Assembly (NCBI RefSeq): GCF_024323335.1
Contig: NC_066579.1
Coordinates: 243,657,068-243,721,067 of the forward strand
Direction: 5' to 3'
DNA: 64,000 nt
Origin: Lathyrus oleraceus
Lineage: Eukaryota; Streptophyta; Magnoliopsida; Fabales; Fabaceae
Shown piece by piece: positions 1 to 12,622 of the stretch. Each line of letters begins with the position of its first letter. Position 1 is the first letter of the stretch. The notes under the pieces were generated by a model. It was not told where the DNA came from, made no database searches, and saw only the letters and a program-made list of their open reading frames with translations. The position numbers and the translations under genes were made by a program.

Positions 1-413
1 TCTGGAACTTCAGATGGATCAGAGTGGTAGATAGTGTCCTTAACATGAGGAAGAGTGTGAACAACCAGAGGTGGCATTGACATGACCGGGGTAGATGTCG
101 GCAGAGAAATAAATGTGTGCGCATACCCTTTTGGCATAAAATTTGACGACATTCCCCAAGGGAATCCATCAGGCATAAAAGGAATGGGTTGACTGGGAGG
201 AGTAACAGGAATAGTTGAGGTAGGAACCTCAGAAATGACAGTCCTCTGAGGAGGAGGAGTTGTAGGAGTTGGTGATAACTAATTCTAGGCACCAATCACA
301 GATTCCATCAGCGTCGTAAGCCTGGCGATCTCATCGTTCACCTCTCGATTCTCTTGCTCTAGATGCTTCATTCTCTTTGGTTGATTAACGCAAGTATTAT
401 AGTGGTGAGTCAT
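1..413 (-). pseudogene. Ogre-type Gag, N-terminal part (runs off left edge)
   Basis: Read on the minus strand from an ATG at 413, the frame gives a short charged helix (residues like LEQENREVNDEIARL), a proline/threonine-rich linker, then FPWGM and FMPKGYA, as at the start of legume Ogre Gag proteins. It lies directly downstream of ORF1 with a spacer of about 250 bp, which is the Ogre gene order. Two in-frame stops at about 279-290 break it, so it is a pseudogene. The rest of gag is outside the window. Gag would form the virus-like particle. Family recognition is from memory of the motif order; no search was possible. Confidence 0.65.
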
Positions 414-669
414 CTTGGCTGATGCACATAAGAAGAATTGATAAGACATCTAGCGGAAGAAACCTGTTATGAAAATGATGCATGAAATGCAATGTTTTTT
501 ATTGTTTTTAATTTCAAGGAGTATATGAAGTCCTATTTGCAAATATATATTCAAATAATAATTTGATTGACCATAAAATCTCTTTTAATTCATAAATTTT
601 TGGAAGGGTTACACTGAGTACAATTTTAGAAACCAAAATATAAATACAAGAGAAAAGGAAACTATCATC

Positions 670-2175
670 CTAAGGATCCCTAGTAACTACATCAGATGAT
701 CTGGCTATGGATGCATACTTCCTTCGGATGCGTCGAATCTCAGACTCAAAGGATGTCTTCATCTGATCCTTCTTAAGAACTAGCTGATCAACAATCTTCT
801 TCCAAACACCAGAAGGATGAGCCATACTAGAGGAAGGTAAACCTAATGGCTCTCTCTGTCTCTTCACTGCACGGTCTTCAAGAATCTCAATAAGGGCTTC
901 TTTGTCTTTCGACTTAAGCTCCAACTCTTCATGCTTTCGGCTCAAAGCATGAAACCTCTCTTCCCACATATCTTTCTCTTCCATCATCTTGGTGAGTGCG
1001 TCTTCCAACTCCTCTACATCTTGGTTAGGGGGAGTTTATGGCACATCCATAACCAAAGGCATAGGTCTTTTACAAGCGTACGTTATCTTCAGCTGCAGAG
1101 CCCTCTTATTCACCCAAATAGTGTAAGCTTCCAAAGCTACACAATTGCATGGACCAAGCTCGGGTCTTCCTTTCTTATGCGTATTATGCCAAGCATGTAT
1201 CATCCTCTGCTTCAAATGTTGGGGATCTTTACCCTCTTGATAGAATATACCTTCTACCTGAATGTTATTAGGTTTATCTCTCAAGGGGAACCCAAGTTGA
1301 CGACGGGTCAAAGCAGGGTTATAGTTGTTTCCTCCTTGGGTACCAATGAAAGGCACATTAGAGAATTCACCACAACTGTCAATAATGTCCACACTACTCA
1401 ATGTAGAATCATACCAAGTAATATCATCATTAGTGAGAGACATAAGTCTCTGAGACCATCGTAGACATTGCTTGTTCTCCAAAAAAGCAGGTGTCTGAGG
1501 CAAGTGCGAAATAAACCACTTGTACAGAAAAGGAACACAACACACAATAGTCCCACAACCTTTACAATTCCTCAAATTCAAAGAGAAATACATGTCACCC
1601 AACAGAGTCGGAACAGGATTCCCAATCAAGAAGATTCTAATGGAGTTAACATCAACAAAACCGTCAATGTTAGGAAACAAAGCTAGACCATAGACGAGCA
1701 ATACAAAGATGGCTTCAAAAGAATCCATGCTACCAGCTTGAGCAAAGAAAATAGCTTTACCAATGAGGAACTCAAAAGTCAACCCAAGAATACCTCCTTT
1801 CTTCACCAAATGAGCATCAATTTCAGATTTCTTCAGATGAAGGGCTTCTGCTATAACATGAGATCTTGGAGTCTCCTCCAGTCCACTAAAAGGTACTTTG
1901 TCAGATATAGGTATTCCCAAGAGATGGGCATACTCCTCCAACGTAGGCACAAGCTGATAGTCTAGAAAAGTGAAGCACCAGTAGACATGGTCATAAAACT
2001 GAACCAAAACACTCAGAAGTCCTTCAACCATATCAGCATATAATACAGACAAAAGCTTCCCATGATGTTTCTTGAAGTCCAAGGGATCTAATACAAAGGA
2101 CGAAAACTTCCTTAGCTATTTCAATTCAGGAAATCTAAAATTGAACTTCTTAGTGTTCCTTCGTCCATAATCCAT
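670..2175 (-). pseudogene. Ogre ORF1 protein (legume ORF upstream of gag), broken by two stops
   Basis: One frame of about 501 codons runs from the ATG at 2175 to a stop at 670, interrupted by a TAG about 31 codons in and a TAA near 1036. The start was chosen because the sequence around it (MDYGRRNTKKFNF...) recurs at 13486 in the other element. The N-terminal 380 residues are a globular domain (LVPTLEEYAHLLGIP, HLPQTPAF, RRQLGFPLRDKP) that I recall as the DUF7745-like ORF1 of legume Ogre elements. The C-terminal 120 residues are acidic/basic and probably coiled coil (MEEKDMWEERFHALSRKHEEL). Function is unknown. ORF1 upstream of gag is a hallmark of Ogre. Confidence 0.75.
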
Positions 2176-3816
2176 GGTCTAAAAATATTTGCAAACAAGA
2201 CCTCAGTTTTCCTTAAAATTTATTTGCAAACAAGATTGTCCTAAAAGTAATGGATCAGTAGTTGATCATTGTCGGTCTGAGTAGACATCTTTCGAGCATA
2301 CTTTTGAAAAATTTCAGAGTGAAGCAGGGATTTATTGGCTCTCAAAAGATTGCAAGTGAATGAAATAACCACCTCTATTTAAATGGAATGTGTTCGGATC
2401 CAAATATGTGTGGAATCAAGCTTAATTCGTGCAAAACGAATTTGATCAGAAAGTCTGAAAAGTGTGACTTGCAATACATCAAAACAAAGCCAAATCATGC
2501 ATTTCAAGGGTCAATTAACTTCTGAAAACTTGGTTAAACATGTTTAGGTCCAAAACGCGTGCTAATTTGGCTTGTAATTGAAAATTAGTGAAGTTCAAAT
2601 TCGGACCATGGTGATTTCTTAAGTTTTAAGTCACCATGTTCAACTCAATGGGGCATCTTGCTCATTAGGCTTTTTGATTCCATTATTTTTGCAATGTGTT
2701 AAAATCATGACAAAGATTAAAATGTTCCAATAAATGCATAATTTGGATGCTTGAGCACAAAGTTATGGCAGGTTGATGTTGGCACAAAAAACTGATCATG
2801 TAACTTAGAAAATTTGAAATCCCCAATGGCTGAAAATGACCTTTAATGTCTAAATCAATTCCATGGACTTCCAAGCATATTATTACTTTGATCCTTGAAT
2901 AAAACTTTTATAGGGCATAACAAATGATATTATGCAAAAATAATCAACCTCAAATGTTAAGAATTGAAGAGGTTATAAATCTTCGAAGTTGAGAAAGAGT
3001 CACTTAAAAATAGGTCAAATTTCACTAAGTCCATAAATGACCTATAATGTCTCCAAAGTTTTGATGATCCTCCAAGTATAATTGGCTCTTGTCATGTAAA
3101 GAGAACTTGCATAGGATATTGAGAAGAGTCGCATTCGAAAAGAAGCATAAAAAATGTTGAGAATTGAAGGTGTTGTGATCCTTGGAACTTTAACTTCAAA
3201 TGTTGACTTTTTTGGTCAAACCTCTTGATATAAACTTGTGAACTTGAACTTTAATTGCATTTTAAGGTACATGGATGATCATGTGAACTCAAAATAATAT
3301 GTGCTTGAATTTCTCTTGATTAAATTGCTCAACGCTTGAGGTAACTTGTTGAAGAAGGCATGGAAATAAACACATGAACGATTGACTTTTCTTGAGAAGT
3401 AAGCCAAAAGACTTTGAGATGTTCTTGATCCAAATGAGATTGAGAGGTGCTTGAGAACCTTAGAGATCGTGCTTGAGAGATAAACCCCTTGAGAACTAAT
3501 GGTTCACCATACTTTAATGAGGAATCAAAATAAACCCTATCCGAGGAGCCATGCTTGATGTTCTTGATGGAAAAGTGCTACATCGCACAATATACTTAAA
3601 GAAAAGAAAACATATTTTTGATAATTTGATTAGTAGTTAGATAAGTAATGAACATATAAACACAAAAGGTATGACATTAACAAAGAGGTGCTTGATGATT
3701 CCTGCAAAAGGCAATCCCCAAAGATGAGAGGGAGAGGACCAAGATGTGATCTTGTTTGTATGAAAAGATGCAAATGGTATGTGGGATCTTTGGGTTTAAA
3801 ATTAGGGTATGACAGA
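2176..3816 (-). mobile_element. Minus-oriented leader and LTR-like sequence of the left-edge Ogre-like element
   Basis: On the minus strand the right edge reads TGTCATACCCTAATTTT, the Ogre-family LTR start pattern, with its T at 3816. A TATA-like ATTTAAATAG lies near 2371-2385 on the minus strand. Bases 2176-2225 match the leader just before the other ORF1 copy (13440-13485) and then diverge, so the LTR/leader boundary is near 2230. I could not find a clear primer-binding site or target duplication, so this may be a 5' LTR, a truncated LTR or a separate insertion. No ORF of note. Confidence 0.45.
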
Positions 3817-4189
3817 TACCTCCCGAGCAGTGTTGATACAACCAGGATGTAGAGAAGTCAAAACTTTCCCATTTAACACCAAGCCTAACCCTTGTTGGCA
3901 CCTCTAAAAGTCCTACCATCTCACCTAACCAAAAGTCTGACTATGCATCAGCATCTTGTGTAAACAATCTTTCATATCATAAAATTGCATCATAAAAAAC
4001 ATATCATATTCCATCAAAAATGGAGCATTATTCCATGCAAAATAAATGTTTATAATTGTATGAAAGTCTTTCTCAAGCTTAAAAGAATCCTCCGTTGATA
4101 TCATCTTCCTCCCTAGTTGAGAACACTATCATGGAACTCTTGAGCGGTATTCCCGACATGTTTTCCCGAAATATCTCTCCTTCGTGTTG

Positions 4190-5520
4190 CCTTTTGCAAG
4201 TACCTTTTGAATCATCCCCCAGTCACTTACCTTTTTTAAGTACCTTCGGCCTTGTACCGTCCCTCCTTGCCATTTGCATTAAAAATATTTATTGAGATAA
4301 CTTACCTTTCGTGAGTTTATTTCGTTGCTTTATACATGAAATCATGTCTCTCCCTTGCTACCTTTTACACGAGAAGGGTTCCCTTGTCAGATCTTTGCAT
4401 CCTGTTTATTTTAAACACTTGATATAGGTCTGGTGAGTCCCAGAGTTTGGGTAGCCATTGTTGAAATCCTCATCCTCGTCGTTATGCCTGAGGGACGATA
4501 TGAGGTTTTCGTACCTATCACAAAGTTCCCCATCTGTCAGAGTGTGCCAACACTTTAACTATAGGTTTTACCTAGAATATCTTGTCCAACACTTTGTTTT
4601 GCCTTTTGCAAATCTTTGTGACCTTTCGTCAATTACTTACCTTTTGTAAGTACCTGCCTTTTTCATGGGAGGTATTTCTTTTCTGGCTTACCTTTCGCGA
4701 GTCCCCTTTGTGCCTTTTGCATAAAGACGGTTATCCCCAGCTGCTTACCTTTTGTAAGTCTCCTCAGCCTTTTGCTCAAGGATTTTTATCCCCAAATATG
4801 CTTACCCTTTGTAAGTACCCCTTGCCTTTTGCATTGGAAATCTTCTCTTGTTAAGGACTCGTTGCTACCTTTTGTATGAGAAACCCCATCTATCTTTCTT
4901 CTTAACCTTTTGTTGAGAAGTTTCTCATATGCCTTTTGCATGAGAAATCATATCCATCTCCATTTTCTTCTTAACCTTTTGTTGAGAAGCTTCTTTTTAC
5001 CTTTTTGTATAAGGAATCCCTTCTAACTTTCTTCTTAACCTTTCGCTAAGAAGCTCTCACTACCTTTTATGTGAGAATCCCCAACAGACCTTGAGTCTAA
5101 GAGATCTTGTTACCTTTTGTACGAGAATCTCATTCCCGTTTTATTCTTAACCTTTTGTTAAGGAATTCTCATCACCTTTTGTGTGAGAATTTTGGCCATC
5201 TTTCTTCTTAACCTTTTGTTTCTAAGATCCCCATTTTATTTCTAATAAGCAATTGCTACATGTTGTTCGGGAAAACCATACTCCCAAGCGAGGTCGTCCC
5301 TCATTCCTATTTGTCTTCTTGGTCTTTTGTTAAGATTTCCTCATATTCCTTTTGCATAAGGGAACAATATATTCTTTTGCTTACCTTTTGGAGGTCTACT
5401 CTACCTTTTGGAGCACGAATCACCTCACAGTCAAGCTACTTTCCTTTTTCATGATGTCTCTCTACCTTTTATAGGAGCTATCATTTCACTTTTATATCCT
5501 CTGGTACATGCCTTTTGCAA
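4190..5520 (+). repeat. Array of about 27 inverted repeats with constant CTTTT centre
   Basis: The motif C-CTTTT-G (variants CTTTC, CCTTT) recurs about 27 times, spaced roughly 20-60 bp. It is flanked by arms that differ between units but pair with each other. Examples: TACTTAC/GTAAGTA at 4634-4652; CTTCTTAAC/GTTGAGAAG at 4898-4920 (one G-T wobble); TTCTTAAC/GTTAAGGAA at 5144-5165; ATTCTCA plus CAC against GTG plus TGAGAAT at 5165-5190. Units near the ends (for example 5382, 5403) pair poorly. Confidence 0.85.
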
Positions 5521-5960
5521 ACCCATTTTTCTTTTACCTTCGTGAAATCCTGCGGGAATACCTCGATAACTAGGTACATTCCAAAACTTGTTAGTGGAGG
5601 CAAGGAAGAAAAAGAAAGGAAAAATAAAAGAGCGAGAAAGACAGAAAGACAATGAAAAATATCAATCATAAACGACATACATAAGCATATTGTATACTTC
5701 ATACACGCCTCTACAAAACATCCCTTTTTGTACAACAGACCCATTCTCCCCATACACATTTCAGCTGATCCCTAACAGATAACCATATGCAAAAACCCAT
5801 ACGTCATCCATTAGACAAATTTCCATTAATACCCTTACCTTATACCCCATTCATTTCATTCATTCCTAGCGGGCAAATTTCTTGGATATTTTGATATTTT
5901 ATCCTCTCTTACCAAGAATGTTTGAAAGTCGTTGATATTCATACTTTCAGGTCCGAGAAG

Positions 5961-5976
5961 AATAAATAGCGGCAAC
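5961..5976 (+). other. Degenerate polypurine tract before 3' LTR
   Basis: AATAAATAGCGGCAAC directly precedes TGTCATACCC. It resembles the tract of the intact element B (GAATAGGGGCAGC) with substitutions. It would prime plus-strand DNA synthesis. Confidence 0.55.
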
Positions 5977-6603
5977 TGTCATACCCTAAAATTTGCCTTC
6001 CTCTTTTAACTTTTCATCTAACCCACAACTTGAGATACATTTATACACACTCATGCTTCATTCATGCACATCATTCCCTCATGATTAACATTTGCTAACA
6101 AGCATCATAGGTTCAAGGTTTATGGTTAGTAAAAACCAGAGTTTTGCTTGGAGTTTATGTTATTGCACATCATGTGGAGGTGAAACCTTGAATGCTTAAT
6201 TCTTTGGGTCCTTGATTCTTGAAGTTTATACCATGACATTCATCTGTACATCCAACCCTAATTCTTGATTTTGCTCTTACGGGAGCTTGTGTTTGACCTT
6301 CTTTGTATCTGACTTGATTTCTAAACCCTAATGGTGAGCCTATGGTTTGAGATGTTGCTTTTGGATCTTGGTGCTTGGTTTGAAACCCTAATCAGGGATA
6401 ATGGGTGTTGAAGTACCATGATTGGTTGATTTTTGGATTTGTGATTAATCAAAACCCTAGTCTATGGTGCCTTGTGATTAGTCTAAAGGCATGCTTTCAT
6501 TTATATTCTACTGCATATTGTCGTTGATCTTATTTGATCTAAGCCACCTCATCCATTGATTCCCTCGATATTCATTGATCCAATTTCATTGATTCCTTTT
6601 GAT
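5977..6603 (+). mobile_element. Truncated 3' LTR (plus orientation), Ogre-like
   Basis: It starts TGTCATACCCTAAAATTTGCC, the usual Ogre LTR opening, right after a polypurine-like tract. After about 630 bp it stops being LTR U3 sequence and joins a minus-oriented LTR at about 6604, so it was interrupted by that insertion. The exact junction is uncertain by tens of bases. Confidence 0.6.
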
Positions 6604-7788
6604 TGTAGTGGTAAAAAATTTGAGATTAAGTTATTGATTAACTTAACTCACAAAGCAAAAGTCTCCATCACGCTTTTATTGTTTCCAAAGGAAAAGGGAA
6701 AAAGTACGAAAAAAATCCGAAGAAGTTTTAAGACAAAAACTAATAAAAAGAGAACAAGGATCTGAGGGTTACTTATGCAAAGGAAAGGTATTAGCACGCT
6801 AAACATCCATGGTACTCCATGGGAACCTCTTCGAAAATGTGCCTTTTGGTTTGAAAATGGGTATTATTTGCAAAAGATTGGAGAGATGGGAAAAGAAACA
6901 ATTTTTTAATGATTTTTGTGTTTTCTAAGACCTTTTCAAGTCTCATGGAGGGTCAAAATCTCGTAGTTCATGGTAAAAATAACAAAGGTGTTTGTTTTGA
7001 TTCATTTTTAATAAAAAGACACTTTGTCATTTTAAGGAGAATACTCAACTAGTTGCCCACTAGTACGAGATCTTGGCATCATCATGAAAAGGGCTCCAAC
7101 TTGGATAAGGATCAACAAGCATTCCACTAGCTCTTTTATATGGAAAAGAATAATCATAAATACTATGGGAATAAGAGAATTATATCTCAACTTTTGAAAT
7201 GACTCATGTCTAAACTTTGGGAAGAGTTTTAAAAGGAAATGTTCACAAAGGGGCACAAAAACAATTTGAATGAGTTATGCATTTTTTAAGTCTTTTGAAA
7301 TTGGTCTAGATATGCTTAAGATGGATTAGTATTTATTAGAAGAGGGTTTTGAAAATCACATGACAAAAGTCAAGGTTTATCAAGAAAATGATTCAAGTTT
7401 AAAACAAGAAGGTTTTGTAAAAGAGAGAAGATTTTGAAAATTAAAGAAAGGGAGGAGAAGAAGATACTATCCTATAGCACAAAGTAACAACTAGGGAGGA
7501 AAGTTCAAACCTAGAAATAGCAAGCCTCATGACATAAGTCAATCAAGAATTCCTTACTTTGGATTGATCCCCAAGCAAGCCACATAAGCAAATAATAATC
7601 CATGTATCAGATGAAACCAAAGTAACTCAACCAAGTCTGCAAAAGAAGTCCAAAGTCAAAGGTACCAGATGAATCCTAAGGTCCTAGATCACAAACCCTC
7701 AAAAGCAATGATCAAGGTCCTAATTCTAAGTCCATAACTCCATGACATTGCTAAGGATAGTAACCACAAGTCCATGAATCAGGAGAAC
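6604..7788 (-). mobile_element. Minus-oriented Ogre LTR fragment
   Basis: Bases 6650-6830 match, in the same orientation, the opening of the minus LTRs at 16590, 29100 and 55880 (TTTATTGTTTCCAAAGG, GGTATTAGCACG, GGTACTCCATGGGAACC). This marks the 3' end of a minus-strand Ogre LTR. The piece is cut at 7789 by the next LTR. A degenerate copy of the two-stem LTR module may lie near 6925-6985. No coding sequence. Confidence 0.6.
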
Positions 7789-10700
7789 TGTAAGACCCCA
7801 ATTTTGACCCTAAGATCCCTCATGTTATCTCATCATTTGCATTGGCTTTGGGATCACACCTTGGTATCCTCCTCACCCCTTATTCATTGGGTTTACATTG
7901 GGAGAGATCACCAAGCACATTTGATTGTATGATACTTTATTTTCTTTTGTTTAATAACCAAAATACCAAAAATATGTCTATGTATAGCTTTGTCATTTTT
8001 GTAGGTGTGTGTGTCCATCTGTCCCCCCAGTAAGTTCACATCTAGGGTTGGAGACTCTCAGTGCAGGAGATCAATCAAGGAAAGTTTCACCATGGTTCTA
8101 AGCATCATATATGGATCCCCATGTGCTTTATTTGTTATTTTGATCAAGAATTCATCAAGAGTTTGAAGCTTGTTTGCCTTGGAAGCCCTAATTCATCTAG
8201 GTATCTTGTGTGACTTCCTCAACAATCTTCTTCAACAATTGGTCAAATATTTCAAGGTATACTTCATTATAAATAATCTTATGCATATATGATCCTCCAT
8301 GAGCCCCAAAGATCAAAATAACTTCAAGATTGCAAGTTGGTTCAAGAAGATTGACTAGAGAAAGTCAATTGGTCAAATCTAGGGTACCCTAGACCCTATC
8401 TCCTACAATTTATGTCATATGGAAATGATTCCAAGAGAAAGGTTACTCTTCATGACATTCCAAACAAGTTTCATATTGGAATCAAGAGAAACGTTTTCTT
8501 GGAAAGTCATTTTTTATGGTGAAAGATTATAGGTCATTTTGTTTGTGCCCTAGTTGGAAGGTCAACTTCCAAGAACCATAACTTGTTAAATTTTTGTGAT
8601 ATGAAGACCATCAAAGTTTCTTGCTAAAATTAAATATGTATTCTCCAACTTTTCTTCTTTGAGAAATGTAGAAATTAACTTGCAAGGGCATGTGCCAAGA
8701 GGAAACATTATAGGTCATTTGGGCCATCACCATTGAAGAAGCATTTTTCTTCAACTTATGAAATCCATAACTCCCTCATGCAAGATCCAAATGGTTTCAA
8801 ATTTGTGACCAAATTTAATAGTAATGAAAGATCTACACCTTTGATGAATGAAGTCTTTTTATTTGAAGCTCATAAAAAAAGTTATTCAAGGTGGAAAAAG
8901 TGATCATTTGACTTTGTACTTAGAAAATTTTCAACTATGTTTGATTTCTCCAACTTCCACCTAAAAATAAATCATCATCCAAGCTTCAAATGGAAAAATC
9001 TTCAACAACAAAGTTGTTCCCCTTCATGTTACCTTTCCAAATGGTCCAAGTCATGGTATTTGGAGTTTTTTTGAAGGACTTACGCATGGTTGTAATGCAT
9101 GGCTTCATTTGGTAAGTTCCACGGTCAACTTTCATTTCACTAATGCATGACTTCATGCTATTGTTTCAGGTTGGTTTAAAAATCATTTTGGACCATTTCC
9201 AATCATTTCATGGGCCTATCACAGCCCATGCAAGCATGCATACTTGAATTACTATTTTTGTCATTTGAATGGAAGTGTGTGGAAATCAATTGCCAAGCTT
9301 ATAAATGCAACTCATCCTGCTCAGAATTAAACACACCTTGCCCAAGCCTTTCTCCTGCAACATTCTCACCCTCCATTGATATTACAAGCTTGAAAATTTC
9401 ATTTTGAAATCGAGTTTCAATTTCACTTATGTTTTGAAGTTGAAACTCCAAGAATCCAAACCATCTGAGCATCCATTTCACCTCCTGCAAACTATTAGAA
9501 GTAAGCCCAAGAAAATTGAGATCCAGATCGAGCTTTATCACTGCAAACAGAAGGTGAATTTTGTGAAACTTTCCTTCTTCGATTCTCCCTCAATTCTCTA
9601 TCATTTCACTTGGTTTTTAGTTGGCTGAAGTCCTACCAATGTAGGAAACAAGATTGAGTTTCTTTGAGGTCAAATCAAAGCAACTCAGATCATACTTCTC
9701 CAATTTCAAATCCATATATCTTTCAATATACTTCGAATTGGAAGAAATTGAGGTCATATTCAGACTCCTGAGGGCTTTGACTTCAAATTAATGTACTCAC
9801 TTTTCATTTTCATGGAGGTTGGCGGTGGACCAGTCCGGTGAGGTCCACCGGAGAAGAAGACCGGAGCTAGGGCTCCAGTGGTGTGTTGGCACCCTTCCAA
9901 CCATCTGATCATGCTTGAACGTTTTAATCATGGCCATTGGTTTTAGTTACCATCCCTGCGTATGCGTTGACTAGCGTGTTTGGTGACACCACACGTATGG
10001 TCATCAGATCTGCCACCTCAATTAATGAGGGAGATTTGTTCGTCCTTATTTTTTCTCTTTTTATTTTATATTCTAATTTTTTCTTTTAATTAGCTTATTT
10101 TGATTAATTCATAATAAATCCATTTTTAATCCAAAAAATATGGGACTTTCACCAAAAATCTTTTAAAAAATTTCCTCTTCCATATTTTGAATTAAAATCA
10201 TTTTTTTGGATTAATTTTAATATTTTTTATGAATTAATTGATTTTTGACTTGTTTTTAAATGTTTTTAAATACTTCTAACTTTCCAAAAATTCTATAAAA
10301 AAATTCTATGGTCCTTTAGTCGTGTTTGACCTAGGATAAGTCCCTTGGTCATTTATTTGGTGATTTGAAGGGATTTGAGGTTTTGTCCATTTAAAAATGC
10401 ATTTTAATTCATTTTAAAATTGATTTTAAATTGTTTAATTATTTAAAAATATTGTCGAGCCATTTGATTAACCTTGTGATGTTTGGCTTCTGTTCGGCCT
10501 TGATCATGGTTGATTTGAAATTTTATTTGATCAATACAATTGGATTTGGGGGGTTGATGAAATGTACATTTCATCCCTCAAGATGAATGGATAATATTTA
10601 TCAGATGAATTTCCTCATGTGATCAATTTGGGTTTCTATTTCCCCTCCCCTCTTCATCTTTATCCTTATTCTTTCCCAATCCACTATTGACCAATGATCT

Positions 10701-12593
10701 CTCTAATGTCCAAAGGCTAGTTGATTCATCAATGAGCTTGTGTCAGATGAATCAACGTGAGCTGGATTGAGATAGGTCCATCCCATCTTTATTTTTGTGT
10801 GTTATATATTTTAGGAGTTTGGTTCTTTGTACCAAGTCTCTAACATGCATTAACACCAATATCTTTATTGCCCGACCTCAGATAGTTGTGACTTCTATAT
10901 AAGTCTAATTACGATTGCTTAACATAGAGCTAAATTTGTCCTGCAAGGCATAGCTTTCTAGTAAGGGAGATTGTAAGTCTCCCATTCTTCATGGAATTGT
11001 GTGAAAACTTGACCTTTTTTCCATTTATAAGAGTTAGTGGAATACTTGTTGATTTATCCAAGTTGGAGCCCTTCTCATGGATGATGTCTTAGTTCATGTA
11101 TTCATACTTGTGATTGAATGGTTGAGTATTCTCCAAAGAATGACTTAAACAAATTGAACTCTTTACTAACATTTGACTAACTTCTTATTAACATTGTTTT
11201 GCTTTCAAGTCATTTACTTAATGCAATTTAAATTTCAGTACCTTTATGATTCATTGTCATTTACATTTCATGCAACTTGTTTATGTTTCAGTCATTTTTA
11301 CTTTGCTCACTTGAGCCATATCATTTGTGCTTTCATATATTGTGTGCTTGTGATTTGTTTCTGTTTTTGGTCTTAGGACCTTAAAATACCTAATAACAAC
11401 AAAAAATCGTAAAAATTATTTTGGTGGACTGTTGGACTTGATCTAAGCTTTAGGACTTAGAAGTAGGCAATAATCCCTATGCTTTAAGGAGTTGGCCAAT
11501 GCCACTATTTGAGACTGAGTTATCCTTGACAATTCCTTTCATCTGATCTAGACCTTGAGTGCCCTTGGTTCATCTTCTACTTTGTCTCTATGATTGATTG
11601 TTATACTGTTATTATTGTTGATATCTGATGATTGTTCCTGAGAATTTTCCAAGGAATATTTTCACCTGATACATTTGAAGACACTAAAGACTGCTTGCTA
11701 TTGGAGTGCTTGCTTGGATATTATGGCTATCTTTATATGATGCCTTGGTCTTCATATGGTTTTCTTGTATATTTCTTATGCTTGTCGCTTGCTCAAAAGT
11801 CCAAAGGAAAATGGGTTTCTATCTGACATTCTTGTCTTATGGATTGCATCCCATTGGTTAGATCTTTTCAACTCTTAACTTTTAATTTTTGTATAGGATA
11901 ACCACTTCATCTCCTCCCACTTCTTTAATTTCTAAATCTCTCCCTCTTTTCAAAACCTTCTTTGTTTGTGTTTTCATTTTAGACATGTTTTAATAACTAG
12001 AAACTTTGGCCTTATGCCTTTGAATTTTTAAACTTTTTTCTTAAATCAAACTTGTGAATGAACTTAACCATATTGGCTTTAATTTCAATAAAACAAAAAG
12101 AACTAGCAACCCCATTCAAATCATTGGCCATCTTTGTGCTTTTCTTTGGTAAATTTTTGTTAAAATCATTTCACCAACTTCTTTGAAATTTTTACCACAA
12201 ACTACGGGGTTTTGATCCCTCATTTTTATGTTGGTATGTAGGCATAAGACCAAAGGTCTTGTCAAACAAAAAAATATAACTAATGAATTATTTTCTCATC
12301 CCCCAATTCCATTTTTATCAAACATCTTTTCAACAAAAACACTTGCACACAAAAAGGGTTCCCTAGGAGTACATAGGACACTTTGGGTGCTAATACCTTC
12401 CCTATGTGTAACCAGCCCCTTTACTTGTAATCTCTGGCATTTTATTAGTTTAGATTTGAAAACTTCTTATCTTTGGGTTTTGTTCGTACTTTTCCCTTTT
12501 CCTTTAGAAACAAATAGGGTGCGATGGTGACTCTGATTTTTCAATTGACGTCGGATGTATCCATAGCTCGAGGGTCATGAGTGCACCACTACA
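7789..12593 (+). mobile_element. 5' LTR of a plus-strand Ogre-like element (about 4.8 kb)
   Basis: It opens TGTAAGACCCCAATTTTGACC and closes ..CCACTACA just before a primer-binding site, giving TGTA...TACA ends. A TATA box at 9299 places the U3/R border about 1.5 kb in. The first 2.8 kb match 13719-16532 at roughly 85-90% by eye. Near its right end it has the Ogre-type passage GGTGCTAATACCTTCCC (12385-12410). No ORF in it looks coding. Confidence 0.75.
9299..9306 (+). promoter_or_regulatory. LTR TATA box
   Basis: TTATAAAT lies in a context (GGAAGTGTGTGGAAAT upstream, GCTCAG downstream) that is also kept around the TATA at 15232 in the sister LTR. Confidence 0.6.
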
Positions 12594-12602
12594 GAAAAAA
12601 AG

Positions 12603-12622
12603 TGGTGACTCTGATGTGGAGA
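12603..12622 (+). other. Primer-binding site, tRNA-Arg type
   Basis: TGGTGACTCTGATGTGGAGA sits 9 bp after the LTR end. It is a mutated form of the site found intact in element B (TGGCGACTCTGCTGGGGA), which fits the 3' end of tRNA-Arg as known for Ogre. Confidence 0.7.

Larger units (their letters stand above)
3817..5976 (+). mobile_element. 3' untranslated region of an old plus-strand Ogre-like element
   Basis: This stretch lies immediately before a polypurine-like tract and an LTR start at 5977, so it is the segment between pol and the 3' LTR. No coding capacity is recognisable. Its centre is a dense repeat array described separately. The upstream body of the element is replaced by the left-edge minus-strand element, whose LTR edge is at 3816. 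Confidence 0.6.

Noticed and set aside
931..1464. 177-codon plus frame over ORF1
   Set aside because: Shadow of the minus-strand ORF1, which has the homologous second copy at 13486.
3677..3919. 80-codon minus frame crossing 3816
   Set aside because: Crosses an LTR boundary; no domain.
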